A DNA stretch of 64,000 nucleotides from Eurosta solidaginis (lineage: Eukaryota > Arthropoda > Insecta > Diptera > Tephritidae), in NCBI RefSeq assembly GCF_040869045.1, contig NC_090320.1, positions 144,420,941 through 144,484,940 on the forward strand, in the 5' to 3' direction. Of this stretch, positions 1 through 10,259 are shown in pieces (positions within the stretch are counted from its first letter, which is position 1; every line of letters begins with the position of its first letter). The notes under the pieces are model-generated. The model did not search any database. It was not told the DNA's origin and saw nothing but the letters and a program-made list of their open reading frames with translations. The translations under genes were made by a program, and so were the position numbers.

Positions 1-815
1 TTGTTTCTATCATGGCAAAAGCATTTAAAGACAGAACCGGCTATGATGCGTGTAGAACTTTTCACCTTTTCACCGAAGAGGAAAAGAGAGGAGGAAAAAA
101 AATAGAATTTTTCATTGCAAGGATACAATTAGATCTGTTTTAATTAGAGTTACACATCCCTGTTAATTTTTCTATTATTCTTCATTTGAGTTAATAACAC
201 GCAAAACGCTTTGGGAAACCGGAAAAACAGGTTTTTTGAGGACACGAACCCATGGTTCCAGCTTATGATGCTCTATCCTTTACAAGTACAGAAAGTATAC
301 ATTTTTTTATTTTCCTTTGTTTCTTTTTTTTGTTCCTTAACCATGCAAATTCATTCAATCGTTTCATTTTATACAATTTTACCGTCCCCGATTTTTGAGT
401 CTTTTGGCAAAGACCACAGGACATTGTATTTTGCGGTTAGTCATGTAGTCTTCCCCAGATGCCTCATAAGGGTATATCTTATAATAAAAAAAAGTTTTGG
501 GCCATTTCTTTCATTTTTTGTTGGGCCTCTTTACTTGTGGAAAAAAATTCTTAGGCCATTTCTTTAAAAGATATTGTTTTCTTTTTATTTTAGGCCATTT
601 CTTTAAATACATTTTTTCTATTGGCCTCTTAATTAGTCAGTTTTTCTGCGTGAAAAGAAATTTTTTTGTTTTTGTTTTTTTTTTTTACGCAGTTCAATTA
701 ATTGATTATTGCCAAGCGACTTTGCGTAATTGCCTCCTTTGTTTGCAGTTCTCTGCATTTTATTTATTGCTCCGTTACTCCCAAATCATTTTATATGAGG
801 GGGTTCAAGGATTTC
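1..815. other. AT-rich spacer, no gene seen
   Basis: No supported coding region. The stretch is rich in T runs. A short motif beginning GGCCATTTCTTT recurs at about 499, 554 and 593, and GGCCTCTT recurs nearby, so there is a small degenerate minisatellite. It lies downstream of the integrase of the minus-strand gypsy element that follows, where an env gene or 3' LTR would be expected, but I found no matching LTR partner on the other side of that element. Confidence 0.4.
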
Positions 816-1412
816 TTACTTGTGCTTTGTGAATTTTTTCCCGGTGCTTGTCACAAGCGTTACCCGGGTTTCCTGCCCTACGACTTTCTTTTTATAGATC
901 GCCTTTTGTTTTCCCTTTATCTGTTTGTCCCTTACATAGATTTTATCTCCTGGCTCAAATTCCGTATGTCCCTTTCTTTTCCTGTTTGCCCGTGAATTTC
1001 TCAATTCCTGATTTTTCCTTATCTGTTCCCTAATTTCTTTAAGAACCCTTGTCTTGAAATTGGATAACATTTGGTAGTTTATCCTTTCCGTGCTGTTAAA
1101 AAAAAAAAAAATATCGCTTGGCTTTCTCTTCGTGACCGAATGTACTGTTGTGTTGTAGCAGTCTACTACTACGTAGACCAACTCCTTTGGTTTAGTATTG
1201 CGAATTTCTCCTTTGAGGCATCGGAAAATTTCTATCAGGGTTGAATGAAATTTCTCAATCTGGCCGTTTACCTCACTTCTTTGGATTCGTGTTTGGTACA
1301 ATTTTATTCCCAAGCCCCTGATGTACTTGCAAACTAAGGGAGTCATGAATCCCCTTTCATTGTCCATCACTATCATTTTGGGGGTTGTGAAATAATGTAT
1401 TGCCTTAGCCAA
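816..1412 (-). pseudogene. pol: Integrase core and C-terminal part, gypsy A
   Basis: This 198-residue open piece is the C-terminal two thirds of a retroviral-type integrase, the enzyme that inserts element cDNA into the host chromosome. The second catalytic Asp is in VMDNERGF near the start and the catalytic Glu is in NGQIEKFHSTL about 35 residues later, followed by a basic C-terminal region ending near GQETRVTLV. The segment that should hold the first catalytic Asp (about 1413-1534) is out of frame. The N-terminal zinc domain is a separate piece upstream at 1535-1729. It cannot make a complete enzyme. Confidence 0.8.
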
Positions 1413-1534
1413 TTTAGACCGAAGATTAACTGCTGAGCGATTTTTTATGTGGAACAGTTTTACAAACTTTGAAAATTTATCTATACAGGATAAAAACTTT
1501 TCGCCTTGGATTTCGAAGATATTGACGTACTATC

Positions 1535-1729
1535 TCACATGGATATTTGGGGATAGGTGTATTTATTCGCCCTGCAAATTTCGCAAGTGGCAGCGAACTG
1601 TTTTATTCGACTCTCCATTTTCGGAAAATAGTATCTTTCCAAGATTTGCTCCTCATCTTCCTTAGGGTTTCTATGAGCCCTCCTATGCTCGGACTCTATT
1701 ATTCCGCAAATTCTATCCTGGTTGGCCAC
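1535..1729 (-). pseudogene. pol: Integrase N-terminal HHCC zinc domain, gypsy A
   Basis: A 64-residue fragment with the zinc-binding pattern of gypsy integrases: His pair in SEHRRAHRN, then a Cys pair in CEICRANKY about 35 residues later. The sequence around ERYYFPKMESRI is typical of the helix between the two pairs. This domain supports integrase multimerisation. It is separated by a frame change from the catalytic core at 816-1412. Confidence 0.8.
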
Positions 1730-1855
1730 ATCTTCGACTACCCTTTGAGTTATCCTGATTTTCTACAAAAGGAAATGCTCTAAATACACTTCTTGTAGAA
1801 GACATAAACGGTTTTCTGGAATCTTTATTCCATTTATCAGCGATGGATTCAGGCG

Positions 1856-2534
1856 TTATTTTAAGGCCTCGATTAAACTGAGTTTTTCAATCGCGGCCAA
1901 CCTAAGGTAGTGACGAGTGAAACCAGGATGCGGATTTTCCGAACCAGTCATTGCACTCCCCTCTGTAAAGATAATCTGGTTTCGGAAAACGTTTAAAGGA
2001 GCCTCCACGTGTGGTATAAGATCTGATGAATCTTGGTCCGCACTGTGAACCGTCCCTTCCTCGCTTCCGGCTTCCACTAATACGTCGCTGGTTTCCGACG
2101 GTGCTGTTAAATGGTTTGACTGACATGGAATTCTGGAGAGAGCGTCTGCCACAACATTTGATTTAAGTGTAAATCAATTCGTGGTTATACTGTTCAATTC
2201 TAGCCTTCGACCTCTTCAACTTCCCCGTTGTATTTTCTACTTCCCAACGCAAATGTGAGAGGCTGGTGGTCAGTGAAAATTCTGATTTTTAGGCCCCATA
2301 GAGGTACGACCTAAAGTTATCTAGGGCCCAAACTATTGCCAACATTCCTTTCTCGTTTGTGGCATAGTTCTCCTCTGTTCTAGATAAAGATCTTGAGATG
2401 TAGGCGAAGGGTCGATCCTTTTCAGGTTCTTCTTGGGGTAGCACCCCAACAATGTCATAATTGGAAGCGTCGGTAGTGAGATTAAAAGGTTTTTCAATAT
2501 CTGGAAAGGCAAGAATATCTGAGGAGAAAAACAA
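1856..2534 (-). pseudogene. pol: RNase H and connection domain, gypsy A
   Basis: Two pieces. The first (2534-2289) holds the start of RNase H: TTDASNYDIVGVL with the first catalytic Asp, AYISRSLSRTEENYATNEKGMLAIVWAL with the catalytic Glu region, then YLYGA. The second (2152-1856) starts at MADALSRI, the motif that ends RNase H in gypsy elements, and continues into an acidic linker. About 135 bp between the pieces is not readable in one frame. RNase H would degrade the RNA of the RNA-DNA hybrid during reverse transcription. Confidence 0.75.
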
Positions 2535-2701
2535 AAGGACTTAAGGGCTTCGTTGTTCATACATATTCATATTTTCTTGGACTGATTTGTCCTGGCCTGT
2601 GCGTTTTCACCCCTAGTTAGATTGGTCAAAGGTTTGGCAACCTTCGCGTAGTCCCGAATGAACTTTCGGTAATATGACGTCATTCCCAGAAAGCATTTCA
2701 G

Positions 2702-3298
2702 TTATTTTAGTGTTTCCGGGGGCGAGAGGTTCTCTATAGCCTGAACCTTAGACGGGTCTTGTTTTATTCCGTTAGATGTGATTATGTATCCCAGGAACTC
2801 TACTTCCGTTCTCGTAAATTTGGTTTTTTCTAAATTCACCCTCAAATAAGCGTCTGCGAGCCTTTCAAATATTGTTTCCATATTCGTTAAATGTTTATTT
2901 ATATTTTTCCTGAAGTCGTCTATAGACACGTAGCATATCCTTCCAATGTATTCTTTAAGGATGTTATGGATCATGCGTTGGAATATAGCAGGTGCGTTCT
3001 TCAATCCGATGGGTAGCCGCAAAAATTCGTACTTCCTATTCATGGTAGAAAACGCTGATTTGGGAATATCCGCTTCCTTCATTCCGATTTTGTGAAAACC
3101 TGAAGTGAGACTGATCGTTGTGAAATATTTGGCTTTGCCCAGACTAGCCAAGGTTGCATTGATATCCGGAATAGGATATGTGTCGGACACGGCAACCTCA
3201 TTTAAGTTCAAAATCGACGACCATTCAGAAGTTTCAATGTTTGTTTTAGCATTTAGTGGACCGAACAAATGGGAGTACTTCTTTACTATGGCTTTCAA
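2702..3298 (-). pseudogene. pol: Reverse transcriptase, gypsy A
   Basis: A 198-residue fragment of a gypsy reverse transcriptase: YPIPDINATLASLGKAKYF, then motif A, the fingers/palm block FLRLPIGLKNAPAIFQRMI, motif C (IDD) and FLGYIITSNGIKQDP. Motif A reads FTTISLTSGF, so a Ser occupies the position of the metal-binding Asp. Motif C keeps its Asp pair but has an unusual lead-in (YVSIDDF). The missing Asp alone would abolish polymerase activity. The N terminus overlaps the protease piece in another frame. Confidence 0.85.
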
Positions 3299-3738
3299 GT
3301 CCAGGAGAATTTCACAGGGTATATCCTTGGTTTCGAAGAAATGTAGGTGGCCAATGGTTTTGTTTTTAAAGGGATTTTAATGTTGGGATCTGTGGTTAGG
3401 ACGTGATTTCTCCTGTCTATGATAGTGCCTAGGGCTTTAGGGGTGTAATCTCCTATTATTCCATCGAATGAGTCTAAGCCAGGTAGCACGTAAAACGTTA
3501 CTATGGCGTTATTATCTACATTCTGAAAGAACTTTCCTTTAATTTGAATTTTTATAAGGATAGGGCCCGCAGCAATGTGGACTTGAAATTGTGACTTCAC
3601 CAGGTCAGCTTCTAGCGCTAGTGTGGGCTTAATAAAGTTTTTGTTGGCACCTGTATCCACCAGGAATTTGAAAGGCACGTTATTTGCGGACAGACAAGTC
3701 AAGTACGGTATGCTTGCGTGTTGGGCTTCCTCCTTCAA
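3295..3738 (-). pseudogene. pol: Aspartic protease, gypsy A
   Basis: A 147-residue piece with a retropepsin active-site motif LVDTGANKNFI near residue 30 and the flap/IIGD region (DGIIGDYTPKALGTIID) about 75 residues later. This would be the enzyme that processes the Gag-Pol polyprotein. The active-site triad is still visible, but the upstream junction to gag and the downstream junction to RT are both out of frame. Confidence 0.75.
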
Positions 3739-3842
3739 ATGAAAAACGCCGGCGGCCCAGCCGTCATAAAATGTACTTCGGTCGACACTTGGTCTTCGTC
3801 TACTTCCAAATCCTGTGCCTCCACGTTGTAAACGCGCTGCTG

Positions 3843-4990
3843 CTATGGAACTGCTCCTAAGGACGACTCAGGCCCGCGTTTGAACACGTTACGGTTGCTA
3901 TTGGGCCTGTTCAAATAATTCACCTGCTTCGTTTGGGCACTCCCATCCACTCCCATCTTCTCCGCCGGTTTGGGAGCCGTAGGCCTATTAGGAGGGGTAA
4001 GATTTTCCCTGCGATTCATTTGGGGTCTATTGAAAGGGTTTCTCTCATATCCCTGACTGGAGTTCCTGCCAGTTGAGTCAGTTATAACTGGCACGCGATC
4101 TCGGAGGGAGTGGTGGTCCTTGTGACTGTTGTGTTAGGACATTGGAGGGAACCAAAATTCTATTTGTCGAGTTATTGTGCACTATTTTATTCCTGAGCGT
4201 TAAATTTTGAATATCCAAGCATGCTGAATATGCTTCTGGTAGGGTTTTTGGTTTGTGAACAATTAACATACGCGACATTTCCGGACTAAGGCCCCTAATG
4301 AAAACGTCAAGTGCTCTATTGCGGTACGTTTCCACAAGGACTGACATAGTCTCGCAGCTATACTCATCCGACATGATTTAGTTGACGATCGCGACAAGTG
4401 GTTGTTGACCGTTGTGTAAAATCCATCCAACGTTGCACCTCTTTGGACCAACTGATTGAGCTGGTGCTCCAGAGTCCTTATGTCCCTTTTATCTGCGAAA
4501 TGTAGCGAAAGTACCCTTTTAATTTCTTCCCAATATCCCCCTAATTCATTGTATGCTACTAGTGCCGAATCGGCCACGCCACGAATTTTTTGCCTGATGT
4601 GCTGCAGAATGGCACGATATAAGGGTTTTTCTTTCACCACAGCGTAGTCCGAAAGGACGCCATGAACCCAAGTGCTATATTGGGAAAGACTACTTTCGAA
4701 AACTTGCAGCTCCTTCACGCAATCAGGAAGTCTGCCGATATCCTTTAAATCCTGTTCCGACAGCGGTGTTCGCACTGCTGCGGGTACAGCCTGCGGCTGC
4801 GGCCTAACCCTAGTTTGCTCTAGGCTACCTAATCGTTCGTCGGCTTTGGCCAGGTTCTGCTCCAAAATCATGAGCCTAGAATCGAGGGCTACACCGTTGT
4901 TTTTTATGCCACCAAGCCGTCCCTCGAGTCGCTCGAGCAGAGAATTACTACCAGTGAGTTCGTTAACTTTAATGGTTAGGGCGCCATGTC
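3843..4990 (-). pseudogene. gag: Gag, gypsy A
   Basis: Gag is spread over three overlapping pieces: 4990-4263 (N-terminal leucine/arginine-rich helix region and capsid, with LPDCVKELQVFESSLSQYSTWVHGV and HFADKRDIRTLEHQLNQLVQ), 4374-4078 (capsid C-terminal region, VFIRGLSPEMSRMLIVHKPKTL) and 4094-3843 (an Asn/Arg/Pro-rich nucleocapsid-like tail). I see no CCHC zinc knuckle. The open frame extends upstream of the first Met at 4871 to about 4990. Two frame changes make it non-functional. Confidence 0.75.
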
Positions 4991-5000
4991 TGCAATATTA

Positions 5001-6440
5001 AACGGTCTTTGATCGAAACGGAAATTTTCTTTAGAATAAATTTCACCTTGCACAAAGTGGCCTTTCTTTAATTCGCGTTATTTACTAGGTTATATAGACC
5101 GTCACGGCATGTTATTAAAACGGAAGGGTACTTCACAGCAGGATATTAGAATTTATTTTTATTAGTATTATTTGATATGATTGAATCAAGCTTTGGCTTT
5201 AGAATTTTTGTGATTGTATTTTTTTTCTGTGGCAAAACTTTTTTTTTAGCAAATTTTTAGTTTGAATTCGGGTTCTTACAATTTTAGGATTTCCTGAAAA
5301 TAAAAAAACCCCGATTAGGCTGGTGAAGCTTTTACCGTGTTCTTATGTAAACGGCGACGCGTACCCAATGGGCGTTTCACCATACATTAGTTATTATAGG
5401 TAAAGTTTTGGTCAGGGGAGGCTGTGTTTTTACCTTTTTAATCGTCTTCAATCAGATTGAAGGTAACCTACTTGGGCATAGTTGCTCCACAACGCAATCC
5501 CGGACTTGACGCAATCTCCAGTGTGTTCTTATGTATACTCTAGAAGTACCGATAAACACAAAACTGCAGTATGTTCTTATGGCTATATTAGAAGTATTGT
5601 AGTGGCCACTTCCAGTGTGTTCTTATGTGTACCCTGGAAGCCTCCAAAAATATAAAGTCGCCGCCAGTGTGTTGTCATGTGTACGCTGCAGATAACTTGA
5701 CGCAAGGGGTAAAGCTCTGCCGTGTCCTTAAGGCAACAGCAGGGTGCACGCAAAATTCAATATGTTTCGGTTCATATTGCAATGGGGGGATTCGTTAACC
5801 ACAATTTGGCATTCGATGTGGTGAGCTCCGTCCTAGGAGTATAGGCATACGGACTCACTCAGCCAATGCGATTGTGCTTTAACATTCGACTATGCGATAG
5901 CGGGTCGTAGGAAGAATCACTGTTTTTAATTTTATCTGTTTTTAAGTTTATCTTAATTATCGTTTTATTCCTGTATTAGCGCTTAGGCTATCAGGGTAGG
6001 ACATAGCAAAATTATTAAATTTTTTCACTTTACTTTTATCAATTTTTATTTTAATTAACAAGTTTTTGCCTGTCAATGTTTGTGTATATTTTGTTCAATT
6101 TATTTATATTTTTAAATAATTTGTTTTTTTTTTTTTTGTTTTGTTTCTTATATATAAAGCTTTTTTATCTTTCTGTCAGACACTTTTTGCTAACACTTAT
6201 CACTTTATTCTTATTGTGTTCGTACAGATCGCGTTTCTTTATATGTTACACGTATGTATGTATGTATGTATATACACTTTAGATTTATTTTTTCTTGGTT
6301 TGAGTTTTTGCGCTGGTTACCTTTTTAGCACCAAAGGACCATGTATATTTTTAATAGCACTAGGCACTTTAATTAAATTAAATTTGTATATATGTATGTA
6401 TTTACATATGTATATTTGAAATCACAATTTAAACCTTTCA
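5001..6440. other. Non-coding spacer with simple repeats
   Basis: Apart from the minisatellite at about 5518-5710 I find no gene. The right half is T-rich and contains a TATG microsatellite at about 6248-6275 and TATG/TACA runs at about 6385-6415. It may include the leader and a decayed LTR of gypsy A, but no LTR match was found in 1-815. Confidence 0.4.
5518..5710. repeat. Minisatellite, about 48-bp units
   Basis: A motif CAGTGTGTTCTTATGT followed by a TA-rich stretch ending in AGAAG or GGAAG occurs at about 5519, 5567, 5613 and 5664, with an outlying copy (CCGTGTTCTTATGT) near 5334. Units are 46-51 bp and diverged. Confidence 0.65.
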
Positions 6441-6455
6441 TAAGAGACGCTTACG

Positions 6456-7073
6456 GTTGACGAAAATGAAATCGAAGGTGTAGAGTCCGTTGTTTATCTT
6501 GGTAGTATTGTCTCAAATAAGAGCGGTGCAGATGAGGACGTTCAGTCTCGCATAAACAAAGCAAGAATGGTTTTTGGGCAACTGGCAAACGTGTGGAGGT
6601 CCAGCCAAATATCTTTAAAAACGAAGCTTCGACTGTTTAATTCGAATGTTAAATCAGTACTGTTTTATGCTTGCGAGACGTGGAAAAGCTCAACTTCAAT
6701 TCAGAAACGTCTACAAGTTTTTATTAATAAATGTCTGCGCCGAATCCTGAAAATTCGATGGCCGGAAAGAATTTCAAATGACGACTTATGGTCTAGAACA
6801 AATCAACCTAAGGCTACCACAGAAATAACCAAGCGTAAATGGTCGTGGATTGGTCACACTCTCAGAAGACCTCCAGTAAATATAGCCAGACAAGCATTGC
6901 GATGGAATCCACAAGGAAGCCGACGACCTGGTGCACCTGCGAAAACTTGGCGCAGAACTGTGGATAAAGAACTCGAAGACGCAGGATATACGTGGAATGA
7001 CATCACAAGAACTGCACCTAACAGAATAAGATTTAAGTCGGTAGTCGAGGCCCTATGCTCCAATAGGAGTTGA
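6456..7073 (+). pseudogene. pol: 3' end of RTE-like LINE reverse transcriptase ORF
   Basis: The open frame runs from about 6456, where YLGSIVSNKSGADEDVQSRI begins shortly after, to a TGA at 7071-7073. It holds the post-catalytic thumb and C-terminal region of a non-LTR retrotransposon polymerase: LRLFNSNVKSVLFYACETW, INKCLRRILKIRWPERI, KWSWIGHTLRRPP and WNPQGSRRPGAPAKTWRR. No catalytic motifs are present because the copy is truncated at its 5' end, which is normal for LINE insertions. The first Met at the usual start (6567) is internal. The RTE label is inferred from these motifs and the GAT-repeat tail; another clade of the same broad type is possible. Confidence 0.7.
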
Positions 7074-7110
7074 GGAGGATGATGATGATAAGATATATAA
7101 AAAATGAATA
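7074..7110 (+). repeat. LINE 3' tail of GAT repeats
   Basis: Directly after the stop codon the sequence reads GAGGATGATGATGATAA and then becomes A-rich. RTE-clade elements commonly end in short tandem repeats instead of poly(A), so this supports the clade call for the ORF before it. Confidence 0.55.
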
Positions 7111-7323
7111 AATTGCGTTATGGCGCGTGGGAGAAAACTCCGATTAGGGGCACGATCGATCTAGTACGGTGCGTGTAGGCGGTCAGTTTAAGTTAAACTA
7201 AATTATGCGCGGTGGTGGTCGGCAAGCACAGCTGTGATGTGCTGCTTGAACTTGGCCGCAGTGGCCGGGTGTTGCCAGACGAAGGGGGGCGGACTTAGTC
7301 CGAAAACTGGACCATGTCTTCTC

Positions 7324-7737
7324 TTGGGGGCTAACTTCACATAGATATTTAAAAAAATTGTTTTCTAACAAACGAATGACTATCAAACGAATATCGAAGC
7401 GTACCAATCATTATCAAACGATTATCAAATGACTAGCGTTTTAAAAAATTAAAAATTATTAGTTGGGGGGCTGACTTCACATAGATACTTAAAAAAAAAT
7501 TCTAACAAACGAATAACTATCAAACGAATATCGAAGCGTATCAATTATTATCAAACGATTAGCGTTTTAAAAAATTAAAAATTATTAGCTGGGGGGCTAA
7601 CTTCACATAGATATTTAAAAATTTTTTTTTCTAACAAACGAATAACTATCAAACGAATATCGAAGAGTATCAATCATTACCAAACGATTTGCGTTTTTAA
7701 AAATTAAAAATGTTTAGTTGGGGGGCTAACTTCACAG
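7324..7737. repeat. Tandem array, units of 126-140 bp
   Basis: The phrase GGGGGCTAACTTCACATAG starts at about 7326, 7466, 7592 and 7721, giving units of about 140, 126 and 129 bp. Each unit holds AACAAACGAATAACTATC, ATCGAAGCGTA, TTATCAAACGATTA and ends in an AAAAATTATTAG tract. The fourth copy breaks off after its first 17 bases. No coding frame is conserved between units. Confidence 0.8.
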
Positions 7738-9140
7738 CGCTTATTTTTTGGGGCTGCTGACAGATGTTCGCTTAATGAAGCAAAAGGCCCTGTATGAAAA
7801 GGGAAACTTAATTATTTCATTAAACAGAATTGTGATTCGATTAAGTGTCTGTGTGAAAACGGTATTACACGTTTATGCTATTCATGGACATATCATGGTT
7901 TATATGAACTGGAACGTACATAGTAATCGGCAAAGGTGTTCCATAAATGGCCAAGTTGATCGATGTGGCGCATTGCTCAACAGTGTATAATAACATCTAC
8001 ATTCAACGAATGCTCTTATCAAGTTTTTTCGATATCAAATACATAACTGATGATTTGATTTTCCGTGCTTGGACACAACATTTTAATTGAATTGGAAGTG
8101 TTCCGCATCCTGGCATAATTTCAAATAATATGCGCAAAGCTGGCTCAGTTATATTGCAGCGCTGTAGAGATTTCAAAAAAAGTGGCCAAATGCGATAATG
8201 TTGAGTTATTAGTAACGCACAATTAAAAAATGTCTTGTACATTGAGACATCATTAATACGTGAGCGAATTCGAAAGTGTTCACCTCAGCATAGATAGCTC
8301 TCGAACCTGCTCACTTCATGTACCCAATATAGTTATACCAGATTTTATAGCTGGCGGCTAAATCTTTGAGTGCGCCTTCTTTGCACCACAATTTGGCGAC
8401 TTCGATTAGTTTCAATGTAGGGCAAACCTTCCTCGGGGAATTAGATATCAACAGCGGCTGAGATATGAACGCATTTTCTTTTTTTGCTTCAAATCCAAAC
8501 GTATTCAAGAGCTTAATAAAATGTAAATTAAACACGTAAATAAACTTTGAAAATTTATCGCCAGCTGTGAAAAAGATAAAAAATGCAACTCTGATCCTTT
8601 TACACCTGTTTATTGTACCATGTTAAAGGCCTAAAAATGAAAAAAAAAAAAAATATTTGTACGATTTGTCCATTATTGTGAAGAGCGGGCTTAACATTAT
8701 CAACATCGCTGGGTGCTTCAACCCTACCTTCGTTTAAAATAACGTAGACGACTGCCCTCTAGAACCTGAGCACTCCCTGATCATTGTTTACCAGATCGCC
8801 CTTTTCATTCTGGCAAAAATATGACCCGGGTTCGAAATATTTCGTCTTTCGCCGAGATTTCGGTAAGATTTAAGGTTTTTCCTATACGCTGTGTCGTATT
8901 TTTCGCTGGGGTGAGAGCCATCTAAATGTATGGATCTTTAAATGTTTAAACTTTGAGCTGGATATGAAAATATTTCGGGAAATAGCGATGTCGATCGTTC
9001 TCACTTTATTTATTGTTATTTGTAATGGCTGTGTAGATATATTTTCGTGAACAATATAAATGTTTGCATAGCCAAATACATGGAAAACACGCGTGAGAAT
9101 ACAGATGCCGAATTTTTATGTGTGTTCTAATGTGTATTTT
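7738..9140. other. Unassigned stretch, possibly decayed coding sequence on the minus strand
   Basis: No recognised family. On the minus strand between about 8540 and 7750 several short frames read like protein (for example ALRILFEIMPGCGTLPIQL near 8150 and FAHVLMMSQCTRHFL near 8260), but each is broken by stops and frame changes, so if it was a gene it is dead. From 8541 to 9140 nothing is seen beyond an A run at about 8640-8654. Confidence 0.25.
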
Positions 9141-9410
9141 TCATTTTTATATAGAAAGTAGGCGTGGTAATATGCCTATTTTGGGATTCTAGTCTTGGAT
9201 AATTTTTTTTTGAAAATTAAAGATGGTTATAAATAATATCACAACATATTCAAACGTTTTTGAAGTCGATGCATTTCATTTTTATATAGAAAGTGGGCAT
9301 GGTATCAACCAATTTTGTGATTCTTGTCTAGGTCAATTCTATTTTGAAAAGAAGAGATGAATATAAAAAAAAACACAACATGTTCAACCATTTTCGAAGG
9401 CGATGCAAAG
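9141..9410. repeat. Diverged 135-bp tandem duplication
   Basis: TCATTTTTATATAGAAAGT occurs at 9141 and again at 9276. Both copies continue with a GGC(G/A)TGGTA segment, a TTTTG(G/T)GATTCT segment, a GAAAA..AGATG segment and an ACAACAT(A/G)TTCAA segment ending near GATGCA. The copies are clearly related but diverged. Confidence 0.65.
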
Positions 9411-9755
9411 ATTTTCAAAAGGTTCGACGGGCCTTAGTAGGCATCGCCACGCGCTTTTTACGAGATAGTCAAATACAGTTCGTAAATCAACCTTACGAAG
9501 TTGATCATATAAAATGTTAGCAATGTAGCGTTATAAATTACGGAAATATCTCGTAAAGGATTGAGTTAACCAAAATTATATTTCGTTTTGAAATAATATT
9601 TATTTTTTACAGGAGTATTAGTCGCGGTCAGAAGAAGTGGTGCGTAGAATTTCATTACAATACATTTCTTTAAATGGCAGTTATTGCGAAAAACACGTGT
9701 GATGATGACCCCACGGACAAAAAAAGCTGACGAATAGACCGATGAATGGATGAGC

Positions 9756-9760
9756 AATGC
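9756..9760. repeat. Target site duplication, left (AATGC)
   Basis: AATGC lies immediately before the BEL 5' LTR and the same five bases follow the 3' LTR at 22199-22203. Five-base duplications are usual for BEL/Pao integrases. Confidence 0.9.
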
Positions 9761-10259
9761 TGTTTAGGCAGGATGCCTAACTTTTCCGCATCTGAATGCG
9801 ACCCCCCCAATGCAACTCTGCAAATCGATACTCGATACTCGAATTAATTTATAACCACCCACACCATCACCCTCATGCATGTGCATGCATGTACATGCAC
9901 GTGTATGTGTGCTTTTTGTCAGCACTCATGCATATGCATGTCGGGGTTGATGTGTGGGTGCCTTTCCCCTCCAAAACGGAGGATTTTGCGGGTCAACGGT
10001 TGTAGCTTGCTATACAACCGGCCTCTTTGATTTCAACAGCCGTACCATACGCATCTGCCGCCAATGATCTCTGCCGTGTTTCTACAATACAGTCAGGTAA
10101 TATTGTCACCAAAATATTGTACTTCTATTCAATAAAACACATATTATAACGAGAAATCTCGTCTACTTTCTTATTTCTCTATTTCCACACGCACATCCCC
10201 ACTGAGATCGACCCGGTGCGCCCACCTCTCGCAAGGATCAGAAGCACCCCGGCTGAACA
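9761..10259 (+). repeat. BEL 5' LTR
   Basis: Starts TGTTTAGGCAGGATGCCTAA, containing the inverted repeat TTAGGCA/TGCCTAA, and ends GGCTGAACA. A perfectly alternating purine-pyrimidine tract of 39 bp spans 9874-9912. A polyadenylation signal AATAAAACAC lies near 10131. The promoter sits in this LTR, but I cannot pick a convincing TATA box. The 3' LTR at 21699-22198 is nearly identical. Confidence 0.95.

Larger units (their letters stand above)
816..5000 (-). mobile_element. Decayed Ty3/gypsy retrotransposon A
   Basis: On the minus strand the order is gag (about 4990-3843), protease (3738-3295), reverse transcriptase (3298-2702), RNase H (2534-2289), connection segment (2152-1856) and integrase (1729-816). 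This gag-PR-RT-RH-IN order is that of Ty3/gypsy elements. The reading frame is broken into at least eight pieces. No LTR pair, primer-binding site or target duplication could be recognised, so the outer limits are those of the recognisable coding region only. It is the most decayed of the three gypsy elements in the window. Confidence 0.85.

Noticed and set aside
211..1033. Several overlapping Phe/Leu-rich open frames on the plus strand
   Set aside because: They come from T-rich sequence and partly lie opposite the integrase; composition is that of translated poly-T, with no domain.
6076..6419. Hydrophobic open frames suggesting small membrane proteins
   Set aside because: They are translations of T-rich and TATG microsatellite sequence.
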